A stretch of DNA of 21,170 nucleotides from Candidatus Krumholzibacteriia bacterium (lineage in GTDB: Bacteria > Krumholzibacteriota > Krumholzibacteriia > LZORAL124-64-63), in assembly GCA_016744275.1 (NCBI GenBank), contig JADGEP010000006.1, forward strand, positions 1 through 21,170, given 5' to 3'. How positions within the stretch are numbered: position 1 is the first letter of the stretch; every line of letters begins with the position of its first letter. The notes beneath the pieces were generated by a model. The model made no database searches, had not been told where the DNA came from, and saw nothing but the letters and a program-made list of their open reading frames with translations. The translations under genes and the position numbers were made by a program. This document shows positions 1 to 6,742 of this stretch, piece by piece.

Positions 1-483
1 GCCCTGAATTATGAGCCGGGCACCACGGCCGATTGCAGCTACACCGGTGAGCGTTTGGAAATCACCGAGAGCTTTCTGGCCGGTATCGAGAACCACTTGC
101 TGGGCCATGATGTGCGCGAAGGACGCCGTGGTGAATTCCGCGAGGAAACCCAGCGCGAATACACTTCACGCACGCTCACTCAGGAAATCATGGTCGAAGA
201 GAAAGACATCACCGAGACGGAACTGTACCGGCAACTGCATAAGCGGTACGTGTACAGTTTGAAGGAGAAAGTGCTCGAGCCGTTCCTGAAGAATACCAAT
301 TTCCGGCGCGCCCTGAAGGACTTCGACACCGAAGAATTCCGCACCTACGACAAACGCGTGCGCGACGACGTGACCTTCCTCATCAACAACCTGACCGAGC
401 AATTCGGGTACACGGAGCAGGGAGCCCGCGAAGTCTGCATCTATGTGGTGGACAATGAATTGACTGAGGTATTCGAGGGCTAG
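1..483 (+). CDS. prkA: PrkA-type serine protein kinase, C-terminal part (5' end outside window)
   Basis: The reading frame is open from base 1 and ends at TAG 481-483, giving the last 160 residues. The sequence resembles the C-terminal region of the PrkA family of AAA-like serine protein kinases. Recognisable stretches are the Y-V-Y-S-L-K-E-K-V-L-E-P-F-L segment, the F-R-A-L-K-D-F motif, the Y-D-K-R-V-R-D-D-V-T-F-L-I-N-N-L helix and the end segment G-Y-T-E-Q-G-A-R-E-V-C-I-Y-V-V-D-N. Full-length family members are around 650 residues, so the P-loop kinase part lies upstream of the window. PrkA proteins are cytoplasmic and linked to stress and stationary-phase responses, often beside SpoVR and YeaH-type genes; that neighbourhood cannot be seen here. 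The stop codon overlaps the end of the convergent acetyltransferase gene by four bases. Family assignment is from memory of conserved segments, not from a search. Confidence 0.8.
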   Translation, partial: ALNYEPGTTADCSYTGERLEITESFLAGIENHLLGHDVREGRRGEFREETQREYTSRTLTQEIMVEEKDITETELYRQLHKRYVYSLKEKVLEPFLKNTNFRRALKDFDTEEFRTYDKRVRDDVTFLINNLTEQFGYTEQGAREVCIYVVDNELTEVFEG

Positions 484-968
484 AGAAGCTTTTGCCAATA
501 GCCCACGTCCACCCACTTGCCGAACTTGTAGCCCACCTCTTTCAGTTGGGCGACTTTTTCAAATCCCAGTTTTTCATGCAGAGCAATACAGGCTGGATTG
601 GGCAAGGCGATGCCCCCGAGGGCCGTGTGGTATCCGGCATCCTTGATGCGAGCCAGCAACTCGCGGTACAACAGTGTGCCCGTGCCCTGGCCCACAAAAC
701 CGTGCTCGAGGTAGACCGTCGTCTCCAGGGAATGTTGATAGGCGCAGCGGGATTTCCAGGCACTGCAGGCCGCATAACCTGTGACCCGCTCGGTCCCGGG
801 ATCGACCCATACCAGCCAGGGCAAATGCGGTCCAGCGGTGACAATGGTTTCGGCCATGTTGTCTTCGCTTATGGGCGACGTTTCAAAAGTGACGATGGAA
901 TTGTCGACATAGTGATTGTAGATGGCGCAAAGCGCGCCGATGTCTCCGGTTTGCACTTCCCGTATCAT
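480..968 (-). CDS. GNAT-family N-acetyltransferase, phosphinothricin/methionine-sulfoximine type
   Basis: The 162-residue product has the single GNAT fold of the Pat/MnaT (YncA) subgroup, cytoplasmic enzymes that move an acetyl group from acetyl-CoA to an amine, often of an amino-acid analogue. Visible features are the N-terminal I-R-E-V-Q-T-G-D-I, the Y-N-H-Y-V-D-N-S motif (17-24), E82-T-T-V-Y followed by the acetyl-CoA loop G-F-V-G-Q-G-T-G (90-97), N-P-A-C-I-A-L-H-E-K-L-G-F (124-136) and the closing K-F-G-K-W-V-D-V-G-Y-W motif. ATG at 968 is preferred over longer in-frame starts because GGGAGGG lies just upstream and the family N-terminus begins here. It starts 23 bases after the galE stop on the same strand, so the two are probably co-transcribed. 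The substrate cannot be told from sequence. Confidence 0.88.
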   Translation of the reverse strand: MIREVQTGDIGALCAIYNHYVDNSIVTFETSPISEDNMAETIVTAGPHLPWLVWVDPGTERVTGYAACSAWKSRCAYQHSLETTVYLEHGFVGQGTGTLLYRELLARIKDAGYHTALGGIALPNPACIALHEKLGFEKVAQLKEVGYKFGKWVDVGYWQKLL

Positions 969-991
969 GGCAATGAACCCTCCCTGCCCCG

Positions 992-2011
992 TTACTCTCC
1001 GTATCCCTTCGGATTTTCCTGCTGCCACCGCCAATGATCGGCGCACATTTCTTCGATGCCCCGACTGGCGCTCCAGCCCAGTTTTGCCGCCGCCGTAGAG
1101 GGATCAGCATAACAGGTCGCGATGTCGCCCGGGCGGCGCGGTGTCACGGCATAGGCCACCTTCGCTCCGGAAACCGCTTCGGCTGCCGCCACCATTTCCA
1201 GGACCGAATACCCCTGGCCCGTGCCCAGATTGACCGGCACGCATCCGCTGAACCCTTCGAGTTTGTCGATGGCCGCCAAATGCCCCAGAGCCAGATCCAC
1301 CACGTGGATGTAGTCCCGCACTCCGGTGCCATCAGGCGTATCGTAGTCATTACCAAACACACTCAGCTGCTCGCGTTGGCCCACGGCCACTTGCATGACA
1401 TAAGGCATCAAGTTGTTCGGAATGCCTTGCGGGTCTTCGCCGAGACGGCCGCTTTCGTGGGCCCCGATGGGGTTAAAATAGCGCAGCAGGACTGCGGTCC
1501 AGCGCTCGTCCGAAGCGCACAGATCTCGCAGGATTTCTTCGATGAAGAGCTTGGTCTTGCCGTAGGGGTTGGTCGCCGACAAGGGAAAATCTTCAGTGAT
1601 GGGCACCGTGGCCGGATCGCCATAGACTGTCGCGGACGAACTGAAAACCAGGTTGAAACAACCGTGGGCCGCCATCGCCTTCAGAAGCTCCAAGGTGCCC
1701 ACAATATTATTCTCGTAGTAGCGCAAGGGAATCTCGTTGCTCTCACCCACCGCCTTGAGGCCGGCAAAGTGCACCACCGCATCAAATTTGTTCGCGGCAA
1801 AAACCTTGTCCAGGGCCGGACCGTCGCAGATATCCACTTCGTGGAATTCAATATCCCGGCCGGTCAGGGCCCGCACCCGGTGCAGGCTTTCTTCCACCGA
1901 ATTGTCCAGGTTGTCGACCACAACCACTTCGAACCCCGCGTTGAGCAGCTCCAGACAAGTGTGGCTGCCAATATAGCCAGCGCCGCCGGTCACCAGAATC
2001 TTACCTGCCAT
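992..2011 (-). CDS. galE: UDP-glucose 4-epimerase
   Basis: This 339-residue extended short-chain dehydrogenase/reductase interconverts UDP-glucose and UDP-galactose with tightly bound NAD, feeding the Leloir pathway and surface polysaccharide synthesis. The N-terminal Rossmann motif T-G-G-A-G-Y-I-G-S-H (8-17) is intact. So are the S-S-S-A-T-V-Y-G segment (124-131), which supplies the catalytic Ser/Thr, and the Y150-x3-K154 catalytic pair in N-P-Y-G-K-T-K. Also typical are H-F-A-G-L-K-A-V-G-E-S (81-91), R-Y-F-N-P-I-G-A-H and the C-terminal R-R-P-G-D-I. Length matches the family (about 335-340). ATG 2011 is chosen because AAGGAG precedes it and the protein starts directly at the first beta strand; an in-frame extension to 2098 has no family counterpart. 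The GNAT gene follows after 23 bases, so they likely form an operon. Confidence 0.95.
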   Translation of the reverse strand: MAGKILVTGGAGYIGSHTCLELLNAGFEVVVVDNLDNSVEESLHRVRALTGRDIEFHEVDICDGPALDKVFAANKFDAVVHFAGLKAVGESNEIPLRYYENNIVGTLELLKAMAAHGCFNLVFSSSATVYGDPATVPITEDFPLSATNPYGKTKLFIEEILRDLCASDERWTAVLLRYFNPIGAHESGRLGEDPQGIPNNLMPYVMQVAVGQREQLSVFGNDYDTPDGTGVRDYIHVVDLALGHLAAIDKLEGFSGCVPVNLGTGQGYSVLEMVAAAEAVSGAKVAYAVTPRRPGDIATCYADPSTAAAKLGWSASRGIEEMCADHWRWQQENPKGYGE

Positions 2012-2477
2012 CGGAATCCTTCTCCTTGGTCGCTCTCGAGTCATTGACCGAACCAGAGCCTGCTTCCAGAATATAGAAACGCCCCGAAAATTGTGCACGG
2101 CGATACCGAAATCGTGTCAAGTGATGTTCGGAACACGTTGTAGGAATGATAGCTCAGACCCAGCCATGCACAATATTCGAGGCGCTTAAATAGGCGCTGT
2201 ATAGCCGTCGGGAATTTAATTTTCAGGTTTCGTCAGGTGGCATATCTAAGATGTCAGATGACTGCAGCTGAATATGCCTCCCGCACCCCCTGCGGGAATC
2301 TCCCTCAATGGGGGCCATAATAACCATGATCGGCCGCTTTTCGCAACCCCAAAGGTATATGTTCCCTGTTTGGCTTATCTGCTGAAGCAATATTACACAA
2401 TATAAAAGATCAAATCCACTTCTTTTCTGACAAACAATCAAAATTGATCATTTGAGGCGACTATGACACATATGGTG

Positions 2478-2506
2478 TTGACTTTTGACTTCCAATCCTC
2501 TAGAAT
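2478..2506 (+). promoter_or_regulatory. Sigma70-type promoter for the secreted PPC-like protein
   Basis: TTGACT (2478-2483) and TAGAAT (2501-2506) each match the sigma70 consensus at five of six positions and are separated by the optimal 17 bases. The expected transcript start is near 2513. This gives a leader of about 90 bases before the ATG at 2605, and that leader contains the hairpin at 2530-2547. Surrounding A/T richness supports the call. It is a prediction from sequence only. Confidence 0.6.
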
Positions 2507-2529
2507 TGCTTCACTGATCCATTGGAGGC

Positions 2530-2558
2530 GGGCCTTTTGCAAGGCCCTGAATTTTTTT
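2530..2558 (+). terminator. Terminator-like hairpin inside the leader (possible attenuator)
   Basis: GGGCCTT (2530-2536) pairs perfectly with AAGGCCC (2541-2547) across the loop TTGC, and seven T residues follow at 2552-2558. The T-run starts four bases after the stem, slightly further than in classical intrinsic terminators. It lies downstream of the predicted promoter and about 47 bases upstream of the start codon, so it could attenuate the gene or end a short leader transcript. No leader peptide or ligand-binding fold was recognised. Confidence 0.45.
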
Positions 2559-2604
2559 GGCTGGCCCGGCTGGCCGTGATTGTTATGCGGAGGAAGACTC
2601 GATC

Positions 2605-3210
2605 ATGCGATCCAAAACACTTATGCCCTATCTGGTGCTTTGTATGGCGCTGACGCTGGTGGCGGGCGTTGCCCAAGCCGTCGAGAAACAGCCCGACTTG
2701 ATGAACGCCGCGGCCAAGGCCACGCTGAATCCGCCGACCTCGGGTTCGCTGACCCTTGCTTCGGGCACTTACGACCGCATCTACACCTCAGGGACCGTCG
2801 ATGCCCAGTGCGGTGCTGAGGCATTCGATTCCGCCAACGATGGCATGTATTACGACGTCTATTGCCTACAGGTCGATGATACGAACCCGATCGAATTGAT
2901 CCTGGACGCCAACGGCACCAACATCATCGATACCGTGCTGACAATTTACTGCTCGCCTTTCGACCCGATGCATCCGGAATTGAATGTCGTGGCCTTCGAT
3001 GACGACAGTGGCGAAAGCACACTCAGTGCGATCACCGCGGCCCAGAATGTCGCGCTGATTGAAGGCCAGGAATACTGGCTGGTCATCAGCAGCTATGGCG
3101 CCAACATGACCGGCGACTACGTGATCCAGAAAAGCGGCAATGTGTACGACTGTGGTGTCGTGACCAATGAGCTGGCCACCTGGGGCGCCATCAAGGGCAT
3201 GTACCGCTAG
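2605..3210 (+). CDS. Secreted protein with a PPC-like beta-sandwich domain
   Basis: The 201-residue product begins with a clear Sec signal peptide (residues 1-25, basic start, hydrophobic L-V-L-C-M-A-L-T-L-V-A core, cleavage after A-Q-A). Residues about 45-178 look like a bacterial pre-peptidase C-terminal (PPC) type beta domain: Y-Y-D-V-Y-C-L-Q-V, then D-T-V-L-T-I-Y-C, F-D-D-D-S-G-E-S, and E-G-Q-E-Y-W-L-V-I-S-S-Y followed by G-D-Y. Such domains usually accompany a protease or other catalytic module, but here the domain stands alone. Four cysteines (69, 87, 116, 183) remain after processing and could form disulfides. The chain ends in T-W-G-A-I-K-G-M-Y-R, which may be a recurrent tail. ATG 2605 is preferred over an upstream in-frame start at 2557 because GGAGG lies at 2589-2593 and the signal peptide begins here. 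No specific function is assignable. Confidence 0.75.
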   Translation: MRSKTLMPYLVLCMALTLVAGVAQAVEKQPDLMNAAAKATLNPPTSGSLTLASGTYDRIYTSGTVDAQCGAEAFDSANDGMYYDVYCLQVDDTNPIELILDANGTNIIDTVLTIYCSPFDPMHPELNVVAFDDDSGESTLSAITAAQNVALIEGQEYWLVISSYGANMTGDYVIQKSGNVYDCGVVTNELATWGAIKGMYR

Positions 3211-3234
3211 AACTGCCCAGATAAAAGTTCGCAA

Positions 3235-3269
3235 AAAAATCCCCCTCTTTCGCCCGGAGGGGGATTTTT
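3235..3269. terminator. Strong bidirectional intrinsic terminator
   Basis: A perfect 13-base-pair stem (3235-3247 with 3257-3269) has a CCCCCTC/GAGGGGG core flanked by A-run and T-run, with a nine-base loop. The T-run ends the plus-strand secreted-protein transcript and the A-run reads as a T-run on the minus strand. It can therefore also end the convergent malic enzyme transcript, whose stop codon is at 3294. Confidence 0.9.
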
Positions 3270-3293
3270 CTATGGCATTCATCCGAGAAACGA

Positions 3294-5546
3294 TCAGGAG
3301 CGCGCCGCCTCGAAGGAAGACATGGCCGCCATGTTGGCAATCTTCGCCACGGTTGACGAAGCGGAAACCATGTTGATCGGCTGTTTGAGACCATAGAGCA
3401 AGGGACCGATCACCTCACGCTGTCCCAGATGCCCCACCAGTTTATAAGCGATGTTCGCACTCTGCAGATCAGGGAAGACCAAGACATTCGCCTGTCCCCT
3501 GACCTGACAATTCGGCACGTTCTTGCCGCGCATGCCCTCGATCACCGCTACGTCCCCCTGCATTTCACCGTCAACCCGCAGTTCGGGGTGTTCCCGGTTC
3601 AGAATCTCGACGGCTTCGCGCACCCGGGCGCTTTCGGGCCGGTCATTGTCGCCGAAATTCGAGAACGAAAGCATCGCCACCACGGGCTCAATATTGAAAT
3701 GACGCGCCACCGTGGATGCCACCAACGCAATTTCCGCCAGTTGTCGGGCGTCGTTCACAAAATTCACCGTGGTGTCGGCAAAAATGTAGACCTTACCCTC
3801 GACCAGCAGCACGTGCATGCCCACTACCCGGCTGATGCCCGAGCGCAACTCGGCCAACGGCAAGACAACCCGCAGGGTGTCGACATAGGTGCGGTCGGCG
3901 CCGCAAACCATGCCGTCGGCCTCACCGTTGCGCAGCATCATCACCCCATGGTGCATCGGCCGCTTCACCAGGCGGCGGGCCTTCATGACATCATATCCCT
4001 TGCGGGCCCGTTCCTTGAACAGCATCTGCGCCATGTCTTCACTGTTGGGGCACGACACCGGGTCCTTCAAGGTGATGCCCTTCAAGTCCACGCCGTACTT
4101 CTCCGCCAACTCGCCGATTATTTCGGTATTGCCCAATAGGATCGGGTGGCAAAAACCGTGGTCGGCCGCCATACGCGAAGCTTCCAGAACTCGCTGTTCC
4201 TCGCCCTCGGAAAAGACAATCCGGCGTGGCGACGCCTGAGCTTGGCTACGGATAGTGTGCATCACCATCAGGCTCTTGTTGTGCATGCCCTCGAGACGTT
4301 CCTGGTAGCCGTCCCAATCGGAGATCGGCTCCTGGGCCACGCCCGTTTCCACCCCGGCCTTGGCCACAGCCAACGCCACAATCGGCAATACCCGGCTGTC
4401 GAAGGGCTTGGGAATGATGTACTCCGGACCAAACTCAAAATGAGTGCCGCCGTAGGCTGCAGCCACTTCGGCGGGCATGGGTTGGCGCGCCAGCTCGGCC
4501 AGGGCGATGGCCGCCGCCAATTTCATTTCTTCATTGATCGCCTTAGCCCGAATGTCCAACGCCCCGCGGAAGATGAACGGGAAGCCCAGCACATTGTTCA
4601 CCTGATTGGGGTAGTCGCTGCGACCGGTAGCCATGATCACATCCGGACGCGCTTCAAGAGCATCCTGGTAGGTGATTTCGGGATCAGGATTCGCCATGGC
4701 AAAAACGATGGGCTTGTCGGCCATGGAGCGGATCATGTCCTTGTCGACCAGGCCAGCCACCGAGCAACCGAGGAAGACATCCGATCCTTTCATCGCCTCG
4801 GCCAGGGTGCGCCGTTCCGTGTCGTTGGCGAAGTACTCCTTGTACTCGTTCATGCCTTTGGTGCGGCCCTTGTAGCAAACACCTTTGCTGTCGGCCAGCA
4901 GGAAGTTGGCCCGCGGCACGCCCAGGTTCTCGATCAACTTGGCGCAAGCGATGGCCGCTGCGCCGGCGCCCGAAACGACAACCTTCAGCTCTTCGATTTT
5001 CTTGCCTTGAAGCTGCGCCGCGTTGATCAATGCGGCAGCCGAGATGATGGCGGTGCCGTGCTGATCATCGTGGAACACCGGAATGTTCATGGTCTCTCGC
5101 AGTTTTTTCTCGACCACGAAACATTCGGGGGCCTTGATGTCTTCGAGGTTGATGCCGCCGACAGTGGGCTCAAGCAACTGGCAGAACTTGATGATCTCGT
5201 CCGGGTCTTGGGTGTCGATTTCCAAATCAAACACATCCACGTGGCCAAATCGCTTGAAGAGCACGCCCTTGCCTTCCATGACGGGCTTGCCCGCCAGTGC
5301 CCCGATATTGCCCAGACCGAGGACAGCCGAACCGTTGCTCACGACGGCAACGAGGTTGCCGCGATTGGTGTAACGGTAGGCATCGGCGGGATTGTTTTCG
5401 ATGGCGGTGCAGGGTATCGCCACACCCGGCGAATACGCCAAAGACAAATCGTGAGCAGTGAGGCAAGGCTTGGTGGGCACGACTTCGGTTTTGCCGGGGC
5501 GTCCCTCTTCGTGATAGTCCAGTGCGTCCTGATCCCTGACGGCCAT
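3294..5546 (-). CDS. maeB: NADP-type malic enzyme with C-terminal phosphotransacetylase-like domain
   Basis: This 750-residue cytoplasmic enzyme oxidatively decarboxylates malate to pyruvate, making NAD(P)H. The N-terminal malic domain shows A-L-D-Y-H-E, P-T-K-P and S-L-A-Y-S-P-G-V-A-I-P-C, then G-N-I-G-A-L-A-G-K-P-V-M-E-G-K and D-D-Q-H-G-T-A. The nucleotide-binding fold has V-V-S-G-A-G-A-A-A-I-A. From about residue 440 (R-I-V-F-S-E-G-E-E) a phosphate acetyl/butyryltransferase-like domain follows to the end. In characterised MaeB proteins this part is not catalytic but mediates inhibition by acetyl-CoA; the same role here is inference. Length matches E. coli MaeB (about 759). ATG 5546 is preferred over the in-frame ATG at 5555 because AAGGA sits eight bases upstream of it, whereas it abuts 5555. 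It is divergent from mscS and transcription should end at the hairpin 3235-3269. Confidence 0.94.
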   Translation of the reverse strand: MAVRDQDALDYHEEGRPGKTEVVPTKPCLTAHDLSLAYSPGVAIPCTAIENNPADAYRYTNRGNLVAVVSNGSAVLGLGNIGALAGKPVMEGKGVLFKRFGHVDVFDLEIDTQDPDEIIKFCQLLEPTVGGINLEDIKAPECFVVEKKLRETMNIPVFHDDQHGTAIISAAALINAAQLQGKKIEELKVVVSGAGAAAIACAKLIENLGVPRANFLLADSKGVCYKGRTKGMNEYKEYFANDTERRTLAEAMKGSDVFLGCSVAGLVDKDMIRSMADKPIVFAMANPDPEITYQDALEARPDVIMATGRSDYPNQVNNVLGFPFIFRGALDIRAKAINEEMKLAAAIALAELARQPMPAEVAAAYGGTHFEFGPEYIIPKPFDSRVLPIVALAVAKAGVETGVAQEPISDWDGYQERLEGMHNKSLMVMHTIRSQAQASPRRIVFSEGEEQRVLEASRMAADHGFCHPILLGNTEIIGELAEKYGVDLKGITLKDPVSCPNSEDMAQMLFKERARKGYDVMKARRLVKRPMHHGVMMLRNGEADGMVCGADRTYVDTLRVVLPLAELRSGISRVVGMHVLLVEGKVYIFADTTVNFVNDARQLAEIALVASTVARHFNIEPVVAMLSFSNFGDNDRPESARVREAVEILNREHPELRVDGEMQGDVAVIEGMRGKNVPNCQVRGQANVLVFPDLQSANIAYKLVGHLGQREVIGPLLYGLKQPINMVSASSTVAKIANMAAMSSFEAARS

Positions 5547-5565
5547 AACTTCCATCCTTTCATTC

Positions 5566-5608
5566 GGTGGAATTCCGGAATATGATCACCCTTCGATAGT
5601 CATTCCAC
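5566..5608. promoter_or_regulatory. Palindromes between maeB and mscS starts
   Basis: The 105-base divergent spacer contains a perfect ten-base palindrome ATTCCGGAAT (5572-5581), overlapping a GGAATTCC palindrome. It also has a longer-range inverted repeat GTGGAAT (5567-5573) with ATTCCAC (5602-5608). Such dyads could be an operator shared by both genes, but no regulator family was matched and no clear -35/-10 pair was found on either strand. Confidence 0.3.
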
Positions 5609-5651
5609 AGGTCGCAAAAGTCCAGCATGGACACAGGCCGGAGGGGCCGAA

Positions 5652-6734
5652 TTGCAAAGTTTTATTGACAGTCTTAGCACTGTGGTGGGAGATCTCGGCG
5701 GCGGCATTTTTTCGTTCGTCCCCCTGATCGCCGTGATCCTGATTCTCATTGTCGTGAACAGGCTCTTGAACCGGCAGGCGCAGCGCACCACCGGACTGCG
5801 CTTTCGCAATCAGTTGATCATCGCCGGGGTGTCCTTTGTTGGCGTCCTGGTGGTCATTGTGGTCTTGCCTCTTGAGTCCGGGGTGCGGGGCCAATTGCTC
5901 ACCCTGGTGGGTATCATCATCTCAGTGACCATCTCGCTCAGCTCGTCGACATTTTTGGGCAACGCCATGGCCGGCGTCATGCTCAAAACCGTGCGCAATT
6001 TCCGCTCGGGAGATTTTGTGCAGGTGGGAGACCATTTTGGGCGAGTGACCGAGCGCGGTCTGTTTCACACCGAGATCCAAACACCCACCCGCGACCTCAC
6101 CACCTTGCCCAACCTTTATCTCGCCACTACGGCCGTCAAAGTCGTGCGGGCTTCGGGCACCATTGTCGACGCCACCGTTTCCCTGGGTTTCGACATCCCT
6201 CACGGCCGGGTTGAAGCCCTGTTGATGGACTCCGCTCGGGTGACAGGCCTGAAAGAGCCCTTTGTCCAGGTGCTGGACCTGGGTGATTATTCGGTGACCT
6301 ATCGGGTGGCGGGACTGCTTGAAGACACCAAACGGTTGCTCACATTCCGCTCCCGTTTGCGCGTTGCCATGCTGGACTGCCTGCACCAGGACGGGGTGGA
6401 GATTGTCTCGCCCAACTTCATGAATGTGCGTGATTTTGATCCGCGCCATGACTTTGTGCCCTCACCGGGCACCGCACCGACCCCGATTACAGCCGACGCA
6501 CCCGTTGAGGTCGTATTCGACAAGGCCGAAGATGCTCAGACCTTATCAAGCTTGCGCACGGACCTGGAAAAATTGGGTGATCGCCTGAGGGCCATCGCCG
6601 AAGAACTCAAGGCGACGACAGATGCCGAGGCAGAACGCAAAGCGCAGGCCGAGGCGGCAGAAATCAAGGTCCGGATGGCACGATTGCAGGCAGAAATCGA
6701 AGAGGCGGAGTTGCGAGAGAAAGCGGACGATTGA
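5652..6734 (+). CDS. MscS-family mechanosensitive ion channel with C-terminal coiled coil
   Basis: This 360-residue inner-membrane protein has the small-conductance mechanosensitive channel core, which opens on membrane tension to release solutes during osmotic downshock. Two hydrophobic segments (about 19-40 and 54-74) precede the pore-lining third helix (about 80-117), which contains S-S-S-T-F-L-G-N-A-M-A-G. The beta domain follows with R-S-G-D-F-V-Q-V-G-D-H-F-G-R-V, T-R-D-L-T-T-L-P-N and the cytoplasmic cage region. The last 75 residues are charged, rich in E, K, A and L, and predicted coiled coil, which is not part of the minimal MscS fold. TTG 5652 is the likely start because GGAGGGG lies just upstream and the first in-frame Met lies inside the pore helix. 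It converges on the histidine kinase gene with an eight-base gap. Confidence 0.88.
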   Translation: MQSFIDSLSTVVGDLGGGIFSFVPLIAVILILIVVNRLLNRQAQRTTGLRFRNQLIIAGVSFVGVLVVIVVLPLESGVRGQLLTLVGIIISVTISLSSSTFLGNAMAGVMLKTVRNFRSGDFVQVGDHFGRVTERGLFHTEIQTPTRDLTTLPNLYLATTAVKVVRASGTIVDATVSLGFDIPHGRVEALLMDSARVTGLKEPFVQVLDLGDYSVTYRVAGLLEDTKRLLTFRSRLRVAMLDCLHQDGVEIVSPNFMNVRDFDPRHDFVPSPGTAPTPITADAPVEVVFDKAEDAQTLSSLRTDLEKLGDRLRAIAEELKATTDAEAERKAQAEAAEIKVRMARLQAEIEEAELREKADD

Positions 6735-6742
6735 ACCGGTGA

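Larger units (their letters stand above)
2012..2604. other. Long intergenic region, AT-richer than its neighbours
   Basis: This stretch of 593 bases separates divergently transcribed galE and the secreted-protein gene. It is visibly richer in A and T than the flanking genes, especially 2390-2520. It holds a good promoter (2478-2506) and a hairpin plus T-run (2530-2558), listed separately. Smaller structures are the hairpin CCCGCA-N5-TGCGGG (2280-2296) and a direct repeat GGCGCT around 2181-2198. For galE, a consensus TTGACA on the minus strand (2120-2115) lacks a convincing -10 at normal spacing. A 72-codon minus-strand open frame (2441-2223) has no recognisable composition, ribosome site or family and is not called. 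No known riboswitch core or tRNA was recognised. Confidence 0.6.

Noticed and set aside
1034..2047. Plus-strand open frame of 337 codons opposite galE
   Set aside because: galE is unmistakable on the other strand; this frame is a shadow.
2090..2120. Possible galE promoter with consensus TTGACA on the minus strand
   Set aside because: The best -10 (CACAAT) is at 19-base spacing and matches only four of six, so it is noted but not called.
2223..2441. Minus-strand 72-codon open frame in the large intergenic region
   Set aside because: It has no ribosome site, lies in AT-rich non-coding sequence and has no recognisable protein character.
2436..2456. FNR-like site near ATCAA/TTGAT half-sites
   Set aside because: The half-sites are in the wrong order and spacing for TTGAT-N4-ATCAA.
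4146..5585. Long plus-strand open frame of 479 codons opposite maeB
   Set aside because: It lies entirely antisense to a clear malic enzyme, has no ribosome site or recognisable domain, and its His/Arg/Gly-rich composition is typical of a GC-rich shadow frame.
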